Shown here: one piece after another, positions 1 through 12,609 of the stretch
Layout: every line of letters begins with the position of its first letter
Numbering within the stretch: position 1 is the stretch's first letter
Source of the DNA: Trogon surrucura
Lineage: Eukaryota > Chordata > Aves > Trogoniformes > Trogonidae
Length of the DNA stretch: 64,000 nucleotides
Assembly: GCA_020746105.1 (NCBI GenBank)
Contig: CM036619.1
Coordinates: 12,996,238-13,060,237, forward strand
Direction of reading: 5' to 3'
Translations under genes and position numbers: made by a program
The notes under the pieces: generated by a model
Seen by the model: only the letters and a program-made list of their open reading frames with translations
What the model was told of the DNA's origin: nothing
Database searches by the model: none

Positions 1-939
1 TAGGAAGTAACCCATGCTTTTAATCAGAACATTTGCACAGAAGAATTCACTGCAGCTTCTGCTAAGGTCTTAACATTTTTTTTACTTCTGTTCCCACACA
101 AAATTCTGCATGCTCTAGGAAGAGTACCTAATCACAGAGGTATTTGACCAGTGAAGTCCACGGTATAACAGGTTTGCACTTTAAAACTTCCAAACCCAAT
201 GTTCAGCCACACAACTGGAACCATTCTAGACACGGCTCCATTACAGCGTTAGAGTAACCTGCTCTAAGTTAACTACTTTGGATTGATGGGATATCAGAAC
301 ACAAGCAGCCACTGCCTAAGAAATTCCAAATAGCAGCCACAAAGAAATTCCATCACTGTTTTAAATATGTTCCAATATAAGCAAAAGACTTACAGAGAAG
401 GATTTAAATCCAGATCAAATGACTAGCTGACTGTAAAAAGAAACTGTGAGAATGAAAGTAGAATGAAGATGAAACATTAAGTCAGCTCACAAGTTCTCAT
501 ATGCAAACAGGAAAACAAAAAACTAAGGAGACACGAGGAGCAGAAACAATGAAAATATGTTTCAAATAAAGTCCACTAACATTCTCTTTTTCATTATACT
601 GAGGATTCAGTAAAAATTGAGCTGCCAGGGCTTAAATACAAAATTTAGGAAAATTTAGGAAAATCAGTTTTGTTGTTTGTTCCCTACAAGTATATGTTCA
701 CACACGTTAGTTATCTCACACCAGCTGACACAAAACCACCTCCACATCGTGCAGAGCGCAGAAAGTACAAAGGAGGGAAACAGTAGAATATGTCAACAAA
801 GAAAACATTACAATTTCGATTAGTTCCAACCTCTGTTTCCACAGAAGAGTTGTTATCAACCCGCAACAAAAGGAAGCCCCTGCTTTCAGGGACTATCAGC
901 ATTCAACCGAAATGAGAGATGCAATCCATACTAAAATAC
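1..939 (-). other. FAM91A1: FAM91A1 intron 6 (partial)
   Basis: This is AT-rich intronic sequence running off the window edge. No splice-flanked exon, recognisable repeat or RNA gene was seen in it. Confidence 0.8.
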
Positions 940-1053
940 CTTGATGTCATCCTCAGTAATGTAGCCAGACTGCACGACCCACCAGGCTTCTATAGTAATC
1001 TCCACAGGTTTCACAGGTAACAGGTCATGAGCAGATTTCCTTCTGAAAAATTT
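940..1053 (-). CDS. FAM91A1: FAM91A1 coding exon 6
   Basis: This exon has 114 nt (38 codons) after a CTGCAG acceptor. It encodes KFFRRKSAHDLLPVKPVEI, then IEAWWVVQSGYITEDDIK. The donor is GTATTT at 939-938. It is the last FAM91A1 exon in the window. Confidence 0.95.
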
Positions 1054-4000
1054 CTGCAGTGGTACAGTCCATTTGAGACAGTAATAAAGAGGACTTCATG
1101 TCTGCAGACAGCCATTTACCTTTACATACTGATTTTTATAAACATCCATTCACAGTCTGGACACACACACATACTATTAGTCTTGTTATTTAGTAAAAGT
1201 GTCTTTCCTCTCTAAAATCACATGAAAATGGGAAGGAGAAAAAATATTACATATCTGATGCTGTTAAGTCTTTCCATAAACCTCTACTTTCATCTATATG
1301 GTATGTGTAACTAATTAAACACCATCCTATGTTTAAATTATTACCAACATTTTCTCATGTGAACAGATAAAAAAGCACAGCAAACAAAGCAGGCAAATGG
1401 GGTATTTTAAAGAAGTTCCATGGTTTAAAAAAAAAAACAAAACAAAAAACCCATAAAACTAAAATACATTTTAGGAACACTTGTTATTTACTTTAAAAGA
1501 CAAAGAATCCCACATTCTCAAGGAGAATGCTGTTAAAAAAAAAAACCTACAGTGAATATAAGTCCAAGAAAGAAAAACTGGAGGGTAAGGTTTATCTATA
1601 GACCTAAATTAGCTTCTCTTCCATTCTATAGCCATTACTTTCAGTTCACCCTCTCAGACTGATATTTTGGTAAGCACACTTTTGGTTGAAGTAGCATTGG
1701 GAAGCACTTAGGAGTTTGCTGAAGAAAGAAAGAAACTAAACGTCCTACTTCTCTCCCCAGTCAGTACAATGTTTTCCACATGTGCCACACACATGCAAGG
1801 ATGCCTGCTCAGACTCATCACTGAATCAACTCTCACCTCCCCTTTACCTATAGAAACATGGAATAATTCTTCCAGAGACAGTATTGTTACTCCACGTTTA
1901 TACCGATCAGGAAACAGTTTTCCAATCTAAATTATTTGAAAATACAAGTTTTGGGGGGAAAAAAACAACAAAAAACCCCACCCTGCATAGCATATCTTTT
2001 TCTCTAGTATACTTTGATTTTAAATTAAAAAGCTTTTTATTAACTTCAGAAATCACAATATAATTAGCAATATACTGTGTCTCACTCAATTAGCCACACT
2101 AATAAACTAACTAGTCTCATGAACTTATTCTATCCTTCATTTCCTATGAACTAATACAAAGGGGAGGGTAAAGGAAAGGGAAGGGAAATTTGAAGACAAA
2201 CTTACTTTTGAAGACCTACATTGGTTCATTAGATCTATATACTGGTTTCTTCCTATACCAAGAAGTCTTAGACCTGAAAAAGAAGCAAGGTTTTATTTCT
2301 GTTAAGACCAGTTTAAGCTGAAGGTACATAAAACATTCTTCAAAGGATCAGACCTACTTCTATACGAATATTTTTAGTCACTCTTTCTTCCCAAAACAAA
2401 AGGACAGTTATGGGAGCTAAATTCATTTCTAACCGAATTTGACAGAGAACGATGTGCACTTAAAAACAGAATCCATCCCCATTCATTTACTCTGTACAAG
2501 TAAAAAAAAAAAAATAAAATTACATATATCCCATATGACTCAAGTCATACAGTAGCGAGGAACAATTAAACCCTTTTCTCTCTTACACTCACATCAACAA
2601 GTAATAACTATACTTCAGACTAACAGGATTAAAGTTGTATCAAATTTTGGTCAATACTACTTCTTCCTCCTAACGAAGCCCACATGACACACTGGGTTAG
2701 AAGTCTAAACTAAGAATTAAAGCACAAAAGACCACATAAGAGCCTAAGGAAGATGATTAAGATATAGTTGAGTTAAATTGAATCAAAGTTTAATTCTATA
2801 ATCTTTAACCTTCAACCACCAAGTAACTATGAAGAGATACCAGCAAACCTACATTCAGACTTAGTTTTAACTCTAACTTTCTAGTCTGACACTAGTTTTT
2901 AATAAGAAAACATTGATAAAGATGTTTAGCTTGACTATACCACAGCCACTGACGTAGACTCAGAACTGCTTAGGGGAAACAAACAGAAGAACAAAACACA
3001 AAAACAACCAGGAAGCCTTTCCTCTCTTGATATTCCTAATATATTCCTAACTAATTCGGATTTCCAACAACTTGCAACAGCACCTAGGAAACAAGTTTTC
3101 CTTATCTCATTTCCCATTGTGAACATTACGCAAAGACAAATTAGTACAGTTAACTGACGATATCCTTTAACAAACAAACAAAGTCAACCGTGTTCAAAAG
3201 CTGCAGGCTACCCCTCACCTGGCTACAAGAGAACCTTACAAATTCACCCCAACTGTGAGCAAGGAAGTCTTTAGCTATAACTAACTGCTCTGTGGTAGGT
3301 TTGATCAACACCCTCCATACGGCAGCAGTTTACATTTTGCCCTGCAAGACTTACCAGCAGGCTCTTACTCGGTTCTCCCTCACCAGGTTCAACATCTTTG
3401 CTTTCCTCATCTCCCCACTGCATACCCACAACAGTCTAACAGCAAGCAGGATAAAACATACGGCACATCCAGATGCATCACAAAATACCAGATTCTCTTC
3501 TTTCTTTCTCTTCTGGTACATCATCCCCAAGGCCACACTGATGCTAATGCTCAGCAGTGTCAACAACCTTTCAGTGTCTCGCTACAGCTTTCTGCCTGAC
3601 ACATGCCAAAAAACACGCTAGGGAAGGACCAGCAGCTCACCTGGCAACGCACAACAGCCAGGAAGACTTTCCACCCAGAAGTCCAAGCAAACAGGAATGC
3701 AACATAAGCAAGGACGGAAGCTGCACGAGATTCTGCATGTGCCTGCCTGTTCTCAAACCAGCCCAATTCCAGTGCTGACCATATGGACAGAACCGTGCAC
3801 AGGGAGCACACACACCCTAATACCACTATTTAAACGCTTCTGTACTTTCATTCACATGCTCATGTTCAAGCAAACAGATGCCCACAAATCCATTCTCAGA
3901 AGTTCCTTATTTCCAACTCTCTGAAAGAAGTAACGCAACGAGGTAACACTCACAGTCAGCAGCAGTGAAGTTGGGTAACGAATCGTAGCTTTTTTCACTG

Positions 4001-7000
4001 TTCATTATGTCCTTAAAAAGACCAAAAAAAACCACAAACCACCTTAGTTGCAAGAAGAAAGTCATCGTTTCAGAGAAGCAGGTCCTAAAACCTGCCTGCC
4101 TTTCTTTCTTAAAGAAGAAAATGAAATTAAAACAAATCTAATAAAGTCACTTAGCTTATCAAACTTGCCAATTGATTGATTAATCATTACCCACTAAATA
4201 CATACAAAATGAGACTTCTGTTTAATGTAAGCTCTACAAAGAAAAATGCTAATTGAAAGAATAATAAAAAAAAACCTGTATCTGTCTTCACAAAAAGAAA
4301 GGACATGGATTAGCTAACAGTAATAACAGTATAAGCTAACACAACTAATCCATTTTGTCTGCAATCACTACACACAAAACAAAAGAAGCACTTCTGATAT
4401 CCAATGAAAATAAAAGGTTGCCAGAGTACTGACAGAAAACAGAGCCATCTTTGTTCTCAGAAAAAAGGATCTGCTTCAAGCTTTTGAAAAATCTTCTAAT
4501 ATGGTTAAGTGTCCTTTTTGAAATAGAACAAAAAAGAATTCAAATGTGCTGGCTTTTTTGTGTGTTTGTTAATGATAATTCTCTTTGTTATCTATCAGAA
4601 TGAGGTATTTCTTTCACAGTTTGAAGTGAAGAGTCATAAATCTCAAACATCAGAAGAGAAAGGCTGGCCTCAGGGTGAGTCCCACTCCAGCTCCACATGA
4701 CAAAGTCCAGCTCTTGGAAGGCTGATGGGAGCAGAAGGGAAAAAAACTGCAGCTACAAGTAGTTCTCTAGAAACCTTCCTTACCATTTCCTCTTGTTAGC
4801 AGAACCTACCAAACAAACCAAAAGACAGTGCCTCGTATTCATCACAGGGCCATTACCAACATCCCTAGGGCAGAAAACAACATATTCTCACCAATGTTTG
4901 GTACTCACCTCCATTATGCTCGTGTAATAGGAAAACGGTGTGACCCTCAGACCTTTCACCATGATGTCAGACAAATGGTAAGGGTACAGCATGAGATGAT
5001 CTCGACTGTATTTTAAGAGATCCTCATAATATTTACGTTCATCTTTCTTGACATGCTTAACTACAGGGAGAGAAAAAAAATTACACTGTTCCATAATGTT
5101 CATTTTTTTTAAAAAAAAAAGGTGTTACAACAACAGTGGCAATTGACAGAAAAGTAAAAACTAAAGGAGTGGTGCAGGGCACTGAACATCCACAAATTCC
5201 TACACGGGATGCAAGTACTCTCAGAGAATTTAGGGATGGCATTAGAAGAAAGTAGATTTTTTTTTTACAGGTTATCAGAAAGTGACCCATTGAGACAGAA
5301 CTCATGCAGACTTAAGAAAATTATCTGTTAATTAGTGAAACTATTATCTACTTTGGGAAGACAAATGGATGCAGTCAACGCAAAACAAATTGAAAGTCTC
5401 TAAACAAGTCATAGCCAATAGGTCATGTGAGTCAGGGCCGCTGTCTGTATCTCACCTGGTGACAGGCTTTATTTTATTAGTCAAATCCTCTCTTAACATC
5501 TCTTAATTTCTTGGAAAAGGGCAGCATAACTACAGCAGGAATTCAGTTCCACCTGCCAATTCAGCAACCTTAAAGAGTGCTTCACTAGAAAAGATGCCAA
5601 ACGGACTTAAAAGATGATACTTTTCTTGATATTTTTCAGGGAAAGACCTTTGAATAGGGCTACTTCTTGCAGTTTTACCATGAAGACAAGCTCCCAACCA
5701 GAAAAATCAGGTAGCAATTAAAAGTTCCTTAGCTTCTTTACTCACCTAGGTTAGTCCGGTATCGTAACTGATTGCGGATGCTGTAGAGTACGACCTGCCT
5801 GTCATATTCCCTCTGAGAGTTTCCAAGACCCTTGAAAACATAAAGGCCTGTTAGCTGGCATGCACAAAACTCCTTTTAGTTAAACCAGTGCAAAGTGTCC
5901 TATAAGGAAATATGCAGTGAGTTGTCATTACTCAGGGAGTCCCCCAGTCCAACGTAGTGGTAATATCTTTCATCTCTGTACAAGGGCAAAACTATTTTTA
6001 GTTAAATAGCTCTCTACACAGGACGTGGAGGTAAGCATTAATCTTTAGATTTTTCTTCCTACTACCATTCTGATAAAAAAGGGAGCATCTAATTCTCAAA
6101 TCAAAGGTTTTAAGCCATCTTTCAGAACACATGAAGCATCAAGTATTCAATGACTTGTAGCCTTGAAGAATTACCCAGAATTAGTATAGCAGAAACCAAG
6201 CACAGTGAATGACACCTGAAGCTTCAATTGCTGCACCTAAGAAGCTTAAAATGCAAAAAAATAAATAATGAAACAGCTTCAAGTTGTAGCTTCACATGAG
6301 TAAGGCAATCAAGTGATCTTAGGTCACAAGATCAAGGCATAAGCACGACATGTTATTCGACTACCATGAAAGAAGATAAAAAGAGAACTTTGGTTGAAGT
6401 TCTAAAAGTCTTATTTATAAAACTGTCCTCTCAAAATTTTTCAGATTACTCTTCTACTCTGAATACACAGCAAGACATCTGTTTGTTTTTTTCTTTTCAT
6501 CTCCTGGTTGCTTCCTTATGCTCATATTAAGAAAGATCCTTAAATAAAAAGGTCCTTTACACATAGTTGCACATGTACTGCAGAATCAGGTATTACAAAA
6601 GAAACACCTGATATCACAGACGGGGTCCATAATCAATTAAATATCCAGGGGGCGTCCAAGTATTTGCTCCAAGTACAAAAGTATTATGGACTATTCTAAC
6701 ACAACACAGTATTCCCTAGGTTACATTAAAATAAATACTGCATTAAATACTTGTATATATTCTACCCTGAATCACATAGCCAAGAGCACGGCACTCAGCT
6801 GGGCAGGTAATCATCATCCACACCCCTCTTACAGCTCCTGCAGTCTCAAACTCAGGGAATTCAGTTACTCAGGGCCTGCAGCCACTGCTCATCCGCTCTG
6901 TCCTTCCTCCGGGCAGAAACAAGGAATTGTTTAACAGCACCTGCTTCAAAGCAGCTGAGACTCTGCAGACGAGAAACTCCTCTCGACACAACCCCTGCCC

Positions 7001-7639
7001 TCTGCTGCCAGAGGCACATCACACCCGGCAAATCAAACTTTCATGAGGTTTTCTGTTCCACGAGCCCGCTCGCTGCTGCAGCGGTCCCCTGGCTGCCGAA
7101 ACAGGGGGCGGCACAAGTCTCCGACGACACCTGTCCCGGCTCGGCTGACACCGGGCAGGGGACCGGCCTCAGGTGGCGCTGCGGCTGCACGAACTGAGCG
7201 AGGACCCCCACACCCCCTCCTCTGCCCACAGAGACCCCAAACCGCCCCCCCGCCCCTCGCACAGGCCCGGCCCCCTCACACACACCCGCCCTGCTCCTCA
7301 CACACTGACCCCACGCCAACTCCACATGGACAGCGCACACACACACACCCCCCTCCACGGCCCCTCCTCTTCACACGCAGGCCCCACACCCTCCCCACAC
7401 GCCCCTCTCCCCACAGAACACCCCGCACCCACACCCCAACGCCACGCAGCCGCCCCGTGGCCAGCGCCGCCCGAGGGCGGGCAGGGCTGAGGTCCCCCCG
7501 CGCTCCGCCTGGCGCGCTCCCGCCCTCCGCGCCCCCGGTCGGCAGCCCGGCCGCTGCCCGCGCCCGCCGGTACCTGCTTGACGCTGGCCGGCAGCCGGTT
7601 CCAGGGGTAGCTGTGGCGGATGTGGAACTCTACATCCAT
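940..7639 (-). CDS. FAM91A1: FAM91A1 coding region, exons 1-6 (5' part of gene; continues past left edge)
   Basis: The six exons join in frame to 181 codons that match the start of the FAM91A1 family from memory (full length about 838 residues): it opens MDVEFHIRHSYPWNRLP and later contains KHVKKDERKYYEDLLKYSRD and LLGIGRNQYIDLMNQC. This is the FAM91 N-terminal domain. The known role of the family is at the trans-Golgi network, where FAM91A1 works with WDR11 and C17orf75 and binds TBC1D23 to capture endosome-derived vesicles. All internal borders seen have AG acceptors and GT donors, with phases 0, 1, 0, 1, 0, 0 after exons 1-6. The next exon expected after residue 181 was not found in positions 1-939, so the remaining three quarters of the protein must lie outside the window. 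The start is the ATG complementary to 7637-7639, inside the CpG island. Confidence 0.96.
2206..2273 (-). CDS. FAM91A1: FAM91A1 coding exon 5
   Basis: This exon has 68 nt after a TTTTTCAG acceptor. It completes Cys and encodes LRLLGIGRNQYIDLMNQ then CRSSK. The donor is GTAAGT. Confidence 0.95.
3954..4011 (-). CDS. FAM91A1: FAM91A1 coding exon 4
   Basis: This exon has 58 nt and encodes DIMNSEKSYDSLPNFTAAD plus the first base of a Cys codon. The donor is GTGAGT. Confidence 0.95.
4909..5060 (-). CDS. FAM91A1: FAM91A1 coding exon 3
   Basis: This exon has 152 nt. It starts after CTGTAG, completes a Val codon, and encodes KHVKKDERKYYEDLLKYSRD, the HLSDIMVKGLRVTPFSYYTS stretch, then IME. The donor is GTGAGT. 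Confidence 0.96.
5746..5830 (-). CDS. FAM91A1: FAM91A1 coding exon 2
   Basis: This exon has 85 nt. It follows a TTTTCAAG acceptor and encodes GLGNSQREYDRQ through YRTNL plus one base, with a GTGAGT donor. The first residue is Gly where I remember Ser in human, which a single substitution at the exon border would explain. Confidence 0.95.
7574..7639 (-). CDS. FAM91A1: FAM91A1 coding exon 1
   Basis: This exon has 66 nt (22 codons) from the initiator ATG through VKQ and ends at a GTACCG donor (7573-7572). The 5' UTR extends upstream into the CpG island above 7639. Confidence 0.95.
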
Positions 7640-7730
7640 GTTCAAGGCGAGCAGTCCCGGCCCCGACCCCGCCGCCGGGAGGCGCTCCGGACCAGGGGCC
7701 TCCCCGCCTGGCCCGGCCCGGCCGTGCCGT

Positions 7731-7760
7731 GCCCTGCCCTGCCCTGCCCTGCCCTGCCCA
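7731..7760. repeat. (GCCCT)n pentanucleotide microsatellite
   Basis: About six tandem GCCCT units lie roughly 95-120 nt upstream of the FAM91A1 ATG, so probably within its 5' UTR or core promoter. Confidence 0.9.
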
Positions 7761-7789
7761 CCGCCCTCCTCCACCGCCTCCCGCCCGCC

Positions 7790-7821
7790 GCCGCTTCCGC
7801 GTTACGCCCCCCGGAAGCGGC
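7790..7821. promoter_or_regulatory. Inverted pair of ETS-type motifs
   Basis: GCCGCTTCCG (7790-7799) and its exact reverse complement CGGAAGCGGC (7812-7821) flank a 12-nt spacer. Each arm has the CCGGAAG/CTTCCGG-like core bound by ETS proteins such as GABPA. They lie about 150-180 nt upstream of the FAM91A1 start codon. Factor assignment is inference from the motif. Confidence 0.5.
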
Positions 7822-8109
7822 CGCAAACGCCAGTTCCGGAGGGGAGGGGAAGGGAGGGGCTGGTGGGCCCGAGATAGGGCCGGTGGGCGGGGCGGCGGCC
7901 GCCGGGTGAGGTGTCGCAGTCGCCGCCAGTATCTCGGTCCGTTTGTCGTGAGCCGCTCCTGGCGGGGGCGGGGCCGATGCTTCGTCCCCAGCGTGTTCAG
8001 GGGCGGTGGAGGCGCGGAGGGCCGGCTGGCGCCGCGGCTCTCCGGGAGCTGCTCCCTGAGGGCGTCTGGTAGGAGGGACAGGCCGAGAGAGGCTTAGAGC
8101 GGCCTCCCA

Positions 8110-8440
8110 GTGCCTGAAGGGGGCCACAGGAAGGCTGGGGAGGGACTCTCTGTCGGGGAGTGTAGTGATAGAATGAGAGGTAACGGTTTCAAACCGAAAG
8201 AGAGTAGATTTAGGTTAGACGTTAGGAAGAAATTCTTTACAGTGAGGGTGGTGAGACAGTGGCACAGGTTGCCCGGAGTAGTTGTGGCAGCCCCCTCCCT
8301 GGAAGTGCTCAAGGCCAGGCTGGATGGGGCTTGGAGCAACCTGGGCTGGTGGGAGATGTCCCTGCCCATGGCAGGGGGTTGGAACCAGATGATCTCTGAA
8401 GGTGCCATTCTACCCAAGCCAGTCTATGGTTCCATGATCC
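8110..8440 (+). mobile_element. CR1 LINE 3' end fragment
   Basis: The fragment encodes the C-terminal end of CR1 ORF2 ([20 protein letters not shown], then RQWHRLPG and SLEVLKARLDGAW), followed by a degenerate CR1 tail ending near GTTCCATGATC. It sits directly next to the CpG island. Confidence 0.9.
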
Positions 8441-8979
8441 GCTAGCTCCGTGGCTACTTCCCCCATACGCCAACACAACCATCCATGGACTGACACAGAT
8501 TGGGAGCAGATCCAAGCTTAAAATCATCTGTGTTACCTGCTTCATTAGTTTTAGCATTAGTTTCCTAATGCAGTTCACAATACATCTGGACAAATGCTAG
8601 TGACTGCTCAAAGCAAGGGCGGGTACAGGAGCAGAAATGAGCATTTCACAACAAGGAACGAGCAAGATTATTTCATCTAGCAGTGGCCCTGGACTGTGCC
8701 AACTGAGTGCGCCCCCACTGTGTGGTCTGCCCAGCGTGACAGCTGAAGGCTTGCAGACCTGAATGGCAACAGCAGCCTGTTCTATGGGGCCTTGAGCAAG
8801 TGGATTAATATTATCAGGGAAGTTTCGAATAAAATAACAGCAGTTACCCTTCTCTGTTTTAAGATCTAGGTTCTTTTGAGTCATTTGAAGTCTTACCTGT
8901 GTCAAAATCAGTGATAACTTTCCATGCAGAAGCATTTTCTTACACGTTTAAGTGCCAGGGAATTACAGACGAAGGAATC

Positions 8980-9082
8980 AATATCACAGAATGTCAGGGG
9001 TTGGAAAGGACCTCTAGAGATCATCTAGTCCAACATCCCTGACAGAGCAGGATCACCTAGGGCAGGCCACACAGGAGGGCTC
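8980..9082 (-). mobile_element. CR1 LINE 3' tail fragment
   Basis: On the plus strand it reads ATCACAGAATGTCAGGGGTT followed by GGAAAGGACCTCTAGAGATC and CAGAGCAGGATCACCTAG. This is the reverse complement of a CR1 3' end. Confidence 0.9.
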
Positions 9083-12000
9083 TATATTTTTAACACCACA
9101 ACATCTTAGTGAATGATTTGATGTATAAGTAGAATAAACAAACCAAGTGAAGCTCTGATCACTTGTGTTGTTTATTTCTTAAGACTGTCATCCTGCATGC
9201 TCAGTAATAACCTTGGAACAGCTGTGACAGAGCTGAAAGGGGACCAACAGCAACAGAAGGAAACTCGGTGCTCTGTTGTTTTCAAGTAGGTCTCCAGAGA
9301 ACTACAGACCCAGTTCTCCATCTTCAGTGTCGTCAGTATCTTTGGGATCCCACTTCTGCACACCTGCAGAGACACAAAGCCTAAGCTAGCAGACGTGCCT
9401 CGTGATGCCAACATGCTGGAATCCCTGTGGCTGAGGAGATCGTGAGCAGCTCACATGATCTCCAGAATCTCGGATAAGGCCTCCCTGCTCATATCGCTGG
9501 CTGGATTCAGTCTAGGAATAGTTACAGTGTGTGAATCTGATCCCAGCCCTCAATTCCTTTAACCTCAGTTGTCTAGTTTCTCATGAGCCCTTCTCTGTCA
9601 CACCCTACAATGGTTTATAAATGAACTATGAAAAGATATTAATAAGAAACCCTTTTGGCCTTGCCCATTGCCACATAAGCCAGGTGGTACAGGTCTTTAA
9701 CTGGTACTGTCTGTTTGCTTTTGATATCAGGAATTAGACACACCTCTCAATAGGGCAGGACACTTTTTTTTTTCCTTGGATGGGTCTGACGTAAATTATC
9801 TTGTTAGTGGCACCAGCACCTGCATAATAATTTTAGTAAGACACAGATTTGAGAATCCACAAGCTATAAATTCAGGTTCTCAGAATAACAGTTGTGTATG
9901 CACTATTCCTATTCCATTCTATTCCTGTCAGTTCTGTGTTTATTAATGATTTTGAAAATTTGCAGACAACCGAATCAAATTCACTTTCTAAATGAAGGTC
10001 ATAGATAAAACACACTGAACTCCTGCACCTTCAGCTGAGGTCACTGAGCTCTGAAGTTGTAACCACATTGATTTAAATCATGCATGTAAAACACAGTGAG
10101 CGCTGAGGATCAGGCTACTGATCCATTTTTCTCAAACCTTAGGATATTGTTAGAACCACATCCACTCCCTCCCAGCTCTGCTCCTCGGGATGGATATGTA
10201 TGTGTAGGATGTTGCACAGTTTATAGTTTCTCCAGGTGAGCCTTCAGGCAGTTGCAGCAGTGAACAGACTTATCCTGGAACACGGGCGCCATGTGTACCT
10301 TTGTACACTACTTTACGACTTTCCCTGACCTCCATTAGTGCTCACGGGTAATCAGCACTGGTTCAGAGACCTCTGCGCCTGGTTTGATGCTCAGCAGACT
10401 TATGCCTCTGACTATATATGATGAATATTTGTTACTTTTTTTTCCATCCTGGTCGGTACACATGGCTTCTTACTTAAACGCATTAGTTTTTGGTAGGAGT
10501 AATAGTATTTCATGAGTCAGGAGAGGCAAAACAAGGATTGAACACTTTAGCCTGGTTTGCACCATCCATTATCTGCTCTCCGTCTACATCCTCTAATAAA
10601 TCTCCATTTACTTTTGTTTATCCCTTTCTTCTGAGATACATTTAGACCATCTTCTTTTTGCCTTTGATATGTCTCACTGTTCATAAGTCATCTGTCCATT
10701 TGCTTTTCTAAATTGATTCCTGTGTTTTTGTTCTCTGCATCTCCTTGCAGCCTCAATTATGGTTAATTGTCTTCTGAAGTTTCATTTTCTTAAGGAGCAC
10801 TTATTGCAGATTTATGCTACACGTTTTTCTTACTGTGCTTCCTGTCTTTCCTTCCTATAGAGAAAATTTGCTTCTTGTGTTTTAATATATTTGCTTCCAG
10901 CTGTTCTCAGCAACCTTCATTCTTGAGATCACCTTCTCAAAAGATATTACCTTTTGCAAGACTGACTTTTTGAAAGTCCATTCTTTTCCTTATTTCAAGT
11001 CTCTTACACTTTTTCCTTCCAACAAGTTAACTGCATGTGTCATTATCACCTTCAAACAATCTTCCCTTTCTGGATTTGCAACCAGTTCATCCTTGTTTAA
11101 AATTGGAAGTGGCAGCTTGTCTTCCTCTAGTGAGTTCCTCTATTTCAAGAGATGGAAGTTGATTCAAGTGTGCTCAACAAGCTTGATGGACTAGTGAGGG
11201 TCTGCCAGTTTGCTTTCCTCACTGACAGGTAGGTGAGGCGTATCTACACAGTAAAATACAGTGGTCTGAAAGTGCAAGCTGAGCTGAATCAGTGCAGATG
11301 TCCTCTGAAGTGAGCACCTGCAGTGAGATCTCTTACTCACTTTTCTTCTAGTCCTGGCAGGCCTGATCACCTGCATGCCACCTTCATCAACATGTGAAGA
11401 ATATCTGCCCTCCAAGGTGATTCTTGTCTCTTTTCCAGGAGTGATTTGTGCAGCCTCCCCAAGCTGTTGATTTAAACTGACAACTTTGGATCTGATCTCA
11501 AGACCAAATAGTTCCCAGTGAATTCTGTCCTCAGAAAAAAAAGGGGGGTTGCATATCCAGGAATGGGACAGTGACTTCCTTCAAGGACAGACTTCCAATG
11601 GGAAACAGATTCATTATAAATGCCTTGGTTTAGCCTGTTTTGTTGACAGGTGTTTATTTAGGACTTCCACTCAAGTTTCTGACCCCTTAAATTCCTCTAC
11701 AAACTGAACATTTGAAAGCTTTCTTCCTACAGCTTATCCCTGTTCATGAATGTCTTGGTAAACCTGTCTGAAACTCGTTTGGTCCCTGATAGTGACTCAT
11801 AAGTCTCTGGTCAACCCACTGCGCTTGGATGAGTATCCCAAGACTGTTCGGAATTCTTGTGGTTGTCTTTGCTTTCTGCAAATTCTCTGTCTCACAGAGA
11901 TTCACCAGGGATCTGCAGAGTTGGACAGGAATGCCAGGCACAACTTCCACTGTAAGAGCCTTTTTGTTTTTCATAGCAATGCTACAGTCAGTGTCGGTGA

Positions 12001-12609
12001 AGGCATTAATTCTGTTAACTCTGGGGTAGTCTACAAGATGTGTTTCTCTGTCACACAGAAATCCAGGTGCCTGTCTCTTCAGGGAAAGTTCAGCTGCTTC
12101 TTGCAGACAGACAAAGCACCACCCCGCTGTCCAGCCATGTTGGCACACTGCTACCACAAATAGCTACCTGTGCAAAAAAGCACAAAGGTCGGCTTCGTCT
12201 AGTTTTTACCTGTCACCACCTTGGTCCTTTATTATTTCACTTACTTCACTAGACTGAAGATTTTCATTGCCTCTTCCATTTTAGCCTCAGTTAAGGCCGA
12301 TCAACTGTAATCAGAGCAGAGCAGAGACTGTCTTGGTGGCAGCCAGCAATAGAAGTGTTATTAGTCTAAAGTTATGCACTGTAGTGTGTGGTGTTTCTTA
12401 CCTAGAATAATATTTCCTTTCCTCTTCAACTTTTTGGATTCTCCCCACTCTACCTTTCAGAAGATAATGTTTATAGGCACCCTTTTGATAAGCCCTCAGT
12501 GCCTTGTTGCCCTCTGCATCCAACCTGCATGATCTTGCCGTGGCATAATACCTGTCCCTCAATTTTCTATCCTGCTGGCAAAAGAAGGAAAAAGTAGGTG
12601 GAGGCTGAC

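Larger units (their letters stand above)
1054..7573 (-). other. FAM91A1: FAM91A1 introns 1-5
   Basis: Five introns (5831-7573, 5061-5745, 4012-4908, 2274-3953, 1054-2205) separate the coding exons listed above. They are AT-rich with short A- or T-runs (for example near 1428-1450 and 2502-2515). No CR1 copy was recognised here, in contrast to the rest of the window. Short ORFs in these introns show no splice context or family resemblance. Confidence 0.8.
7480..8070. promoter_or_regulatory. FAM91A1: CpG island / FAM91A1 promoter
   Basis: This is a very GC- and CpG-rich stretch around FAM91A1 exon 1 and the only CpG island in the window. It holds GC boxes (GGGCGGGGC at 7885-7893 and a second GGGGGCGGGG run near 7962), TTCC/GGAA motifs at 7790-7840, and a GCCCT tract. 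No TATA box was seen. This is typical of a housekeeping gene with dispersed starts. The transcription start is inferred at about 7700-7900 on the minus strand. No plus-strand gene was found starting here. Confidence 0.85.

Noticed and set aside
7298-7774. 158-codon minus-strand ORF containing MDVEFHIRHSYPWNRLPASV
   Set aside because: Only the part from the ATG at 7639 to 7574 is coding. The rest is 5' UTR or intron read through a good GT donor.
7043-7909. 288-codon plus-strand ORF and several overlapping long ORFs on both strands
   Set aside because: They lie in the CpG island, where stop codons are scarce. The translations are Pro/Arg/Ala-rich low-complexity text, and the genuine FAM91A1 exon 1 is on the opposite strand.
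8110-8445. 111-codon ORF resembling a short protein near the CpG island
   Set aside because: It is the C-terminal end of CR1 ORF2 in a truncated LINE copy, not a host gene.
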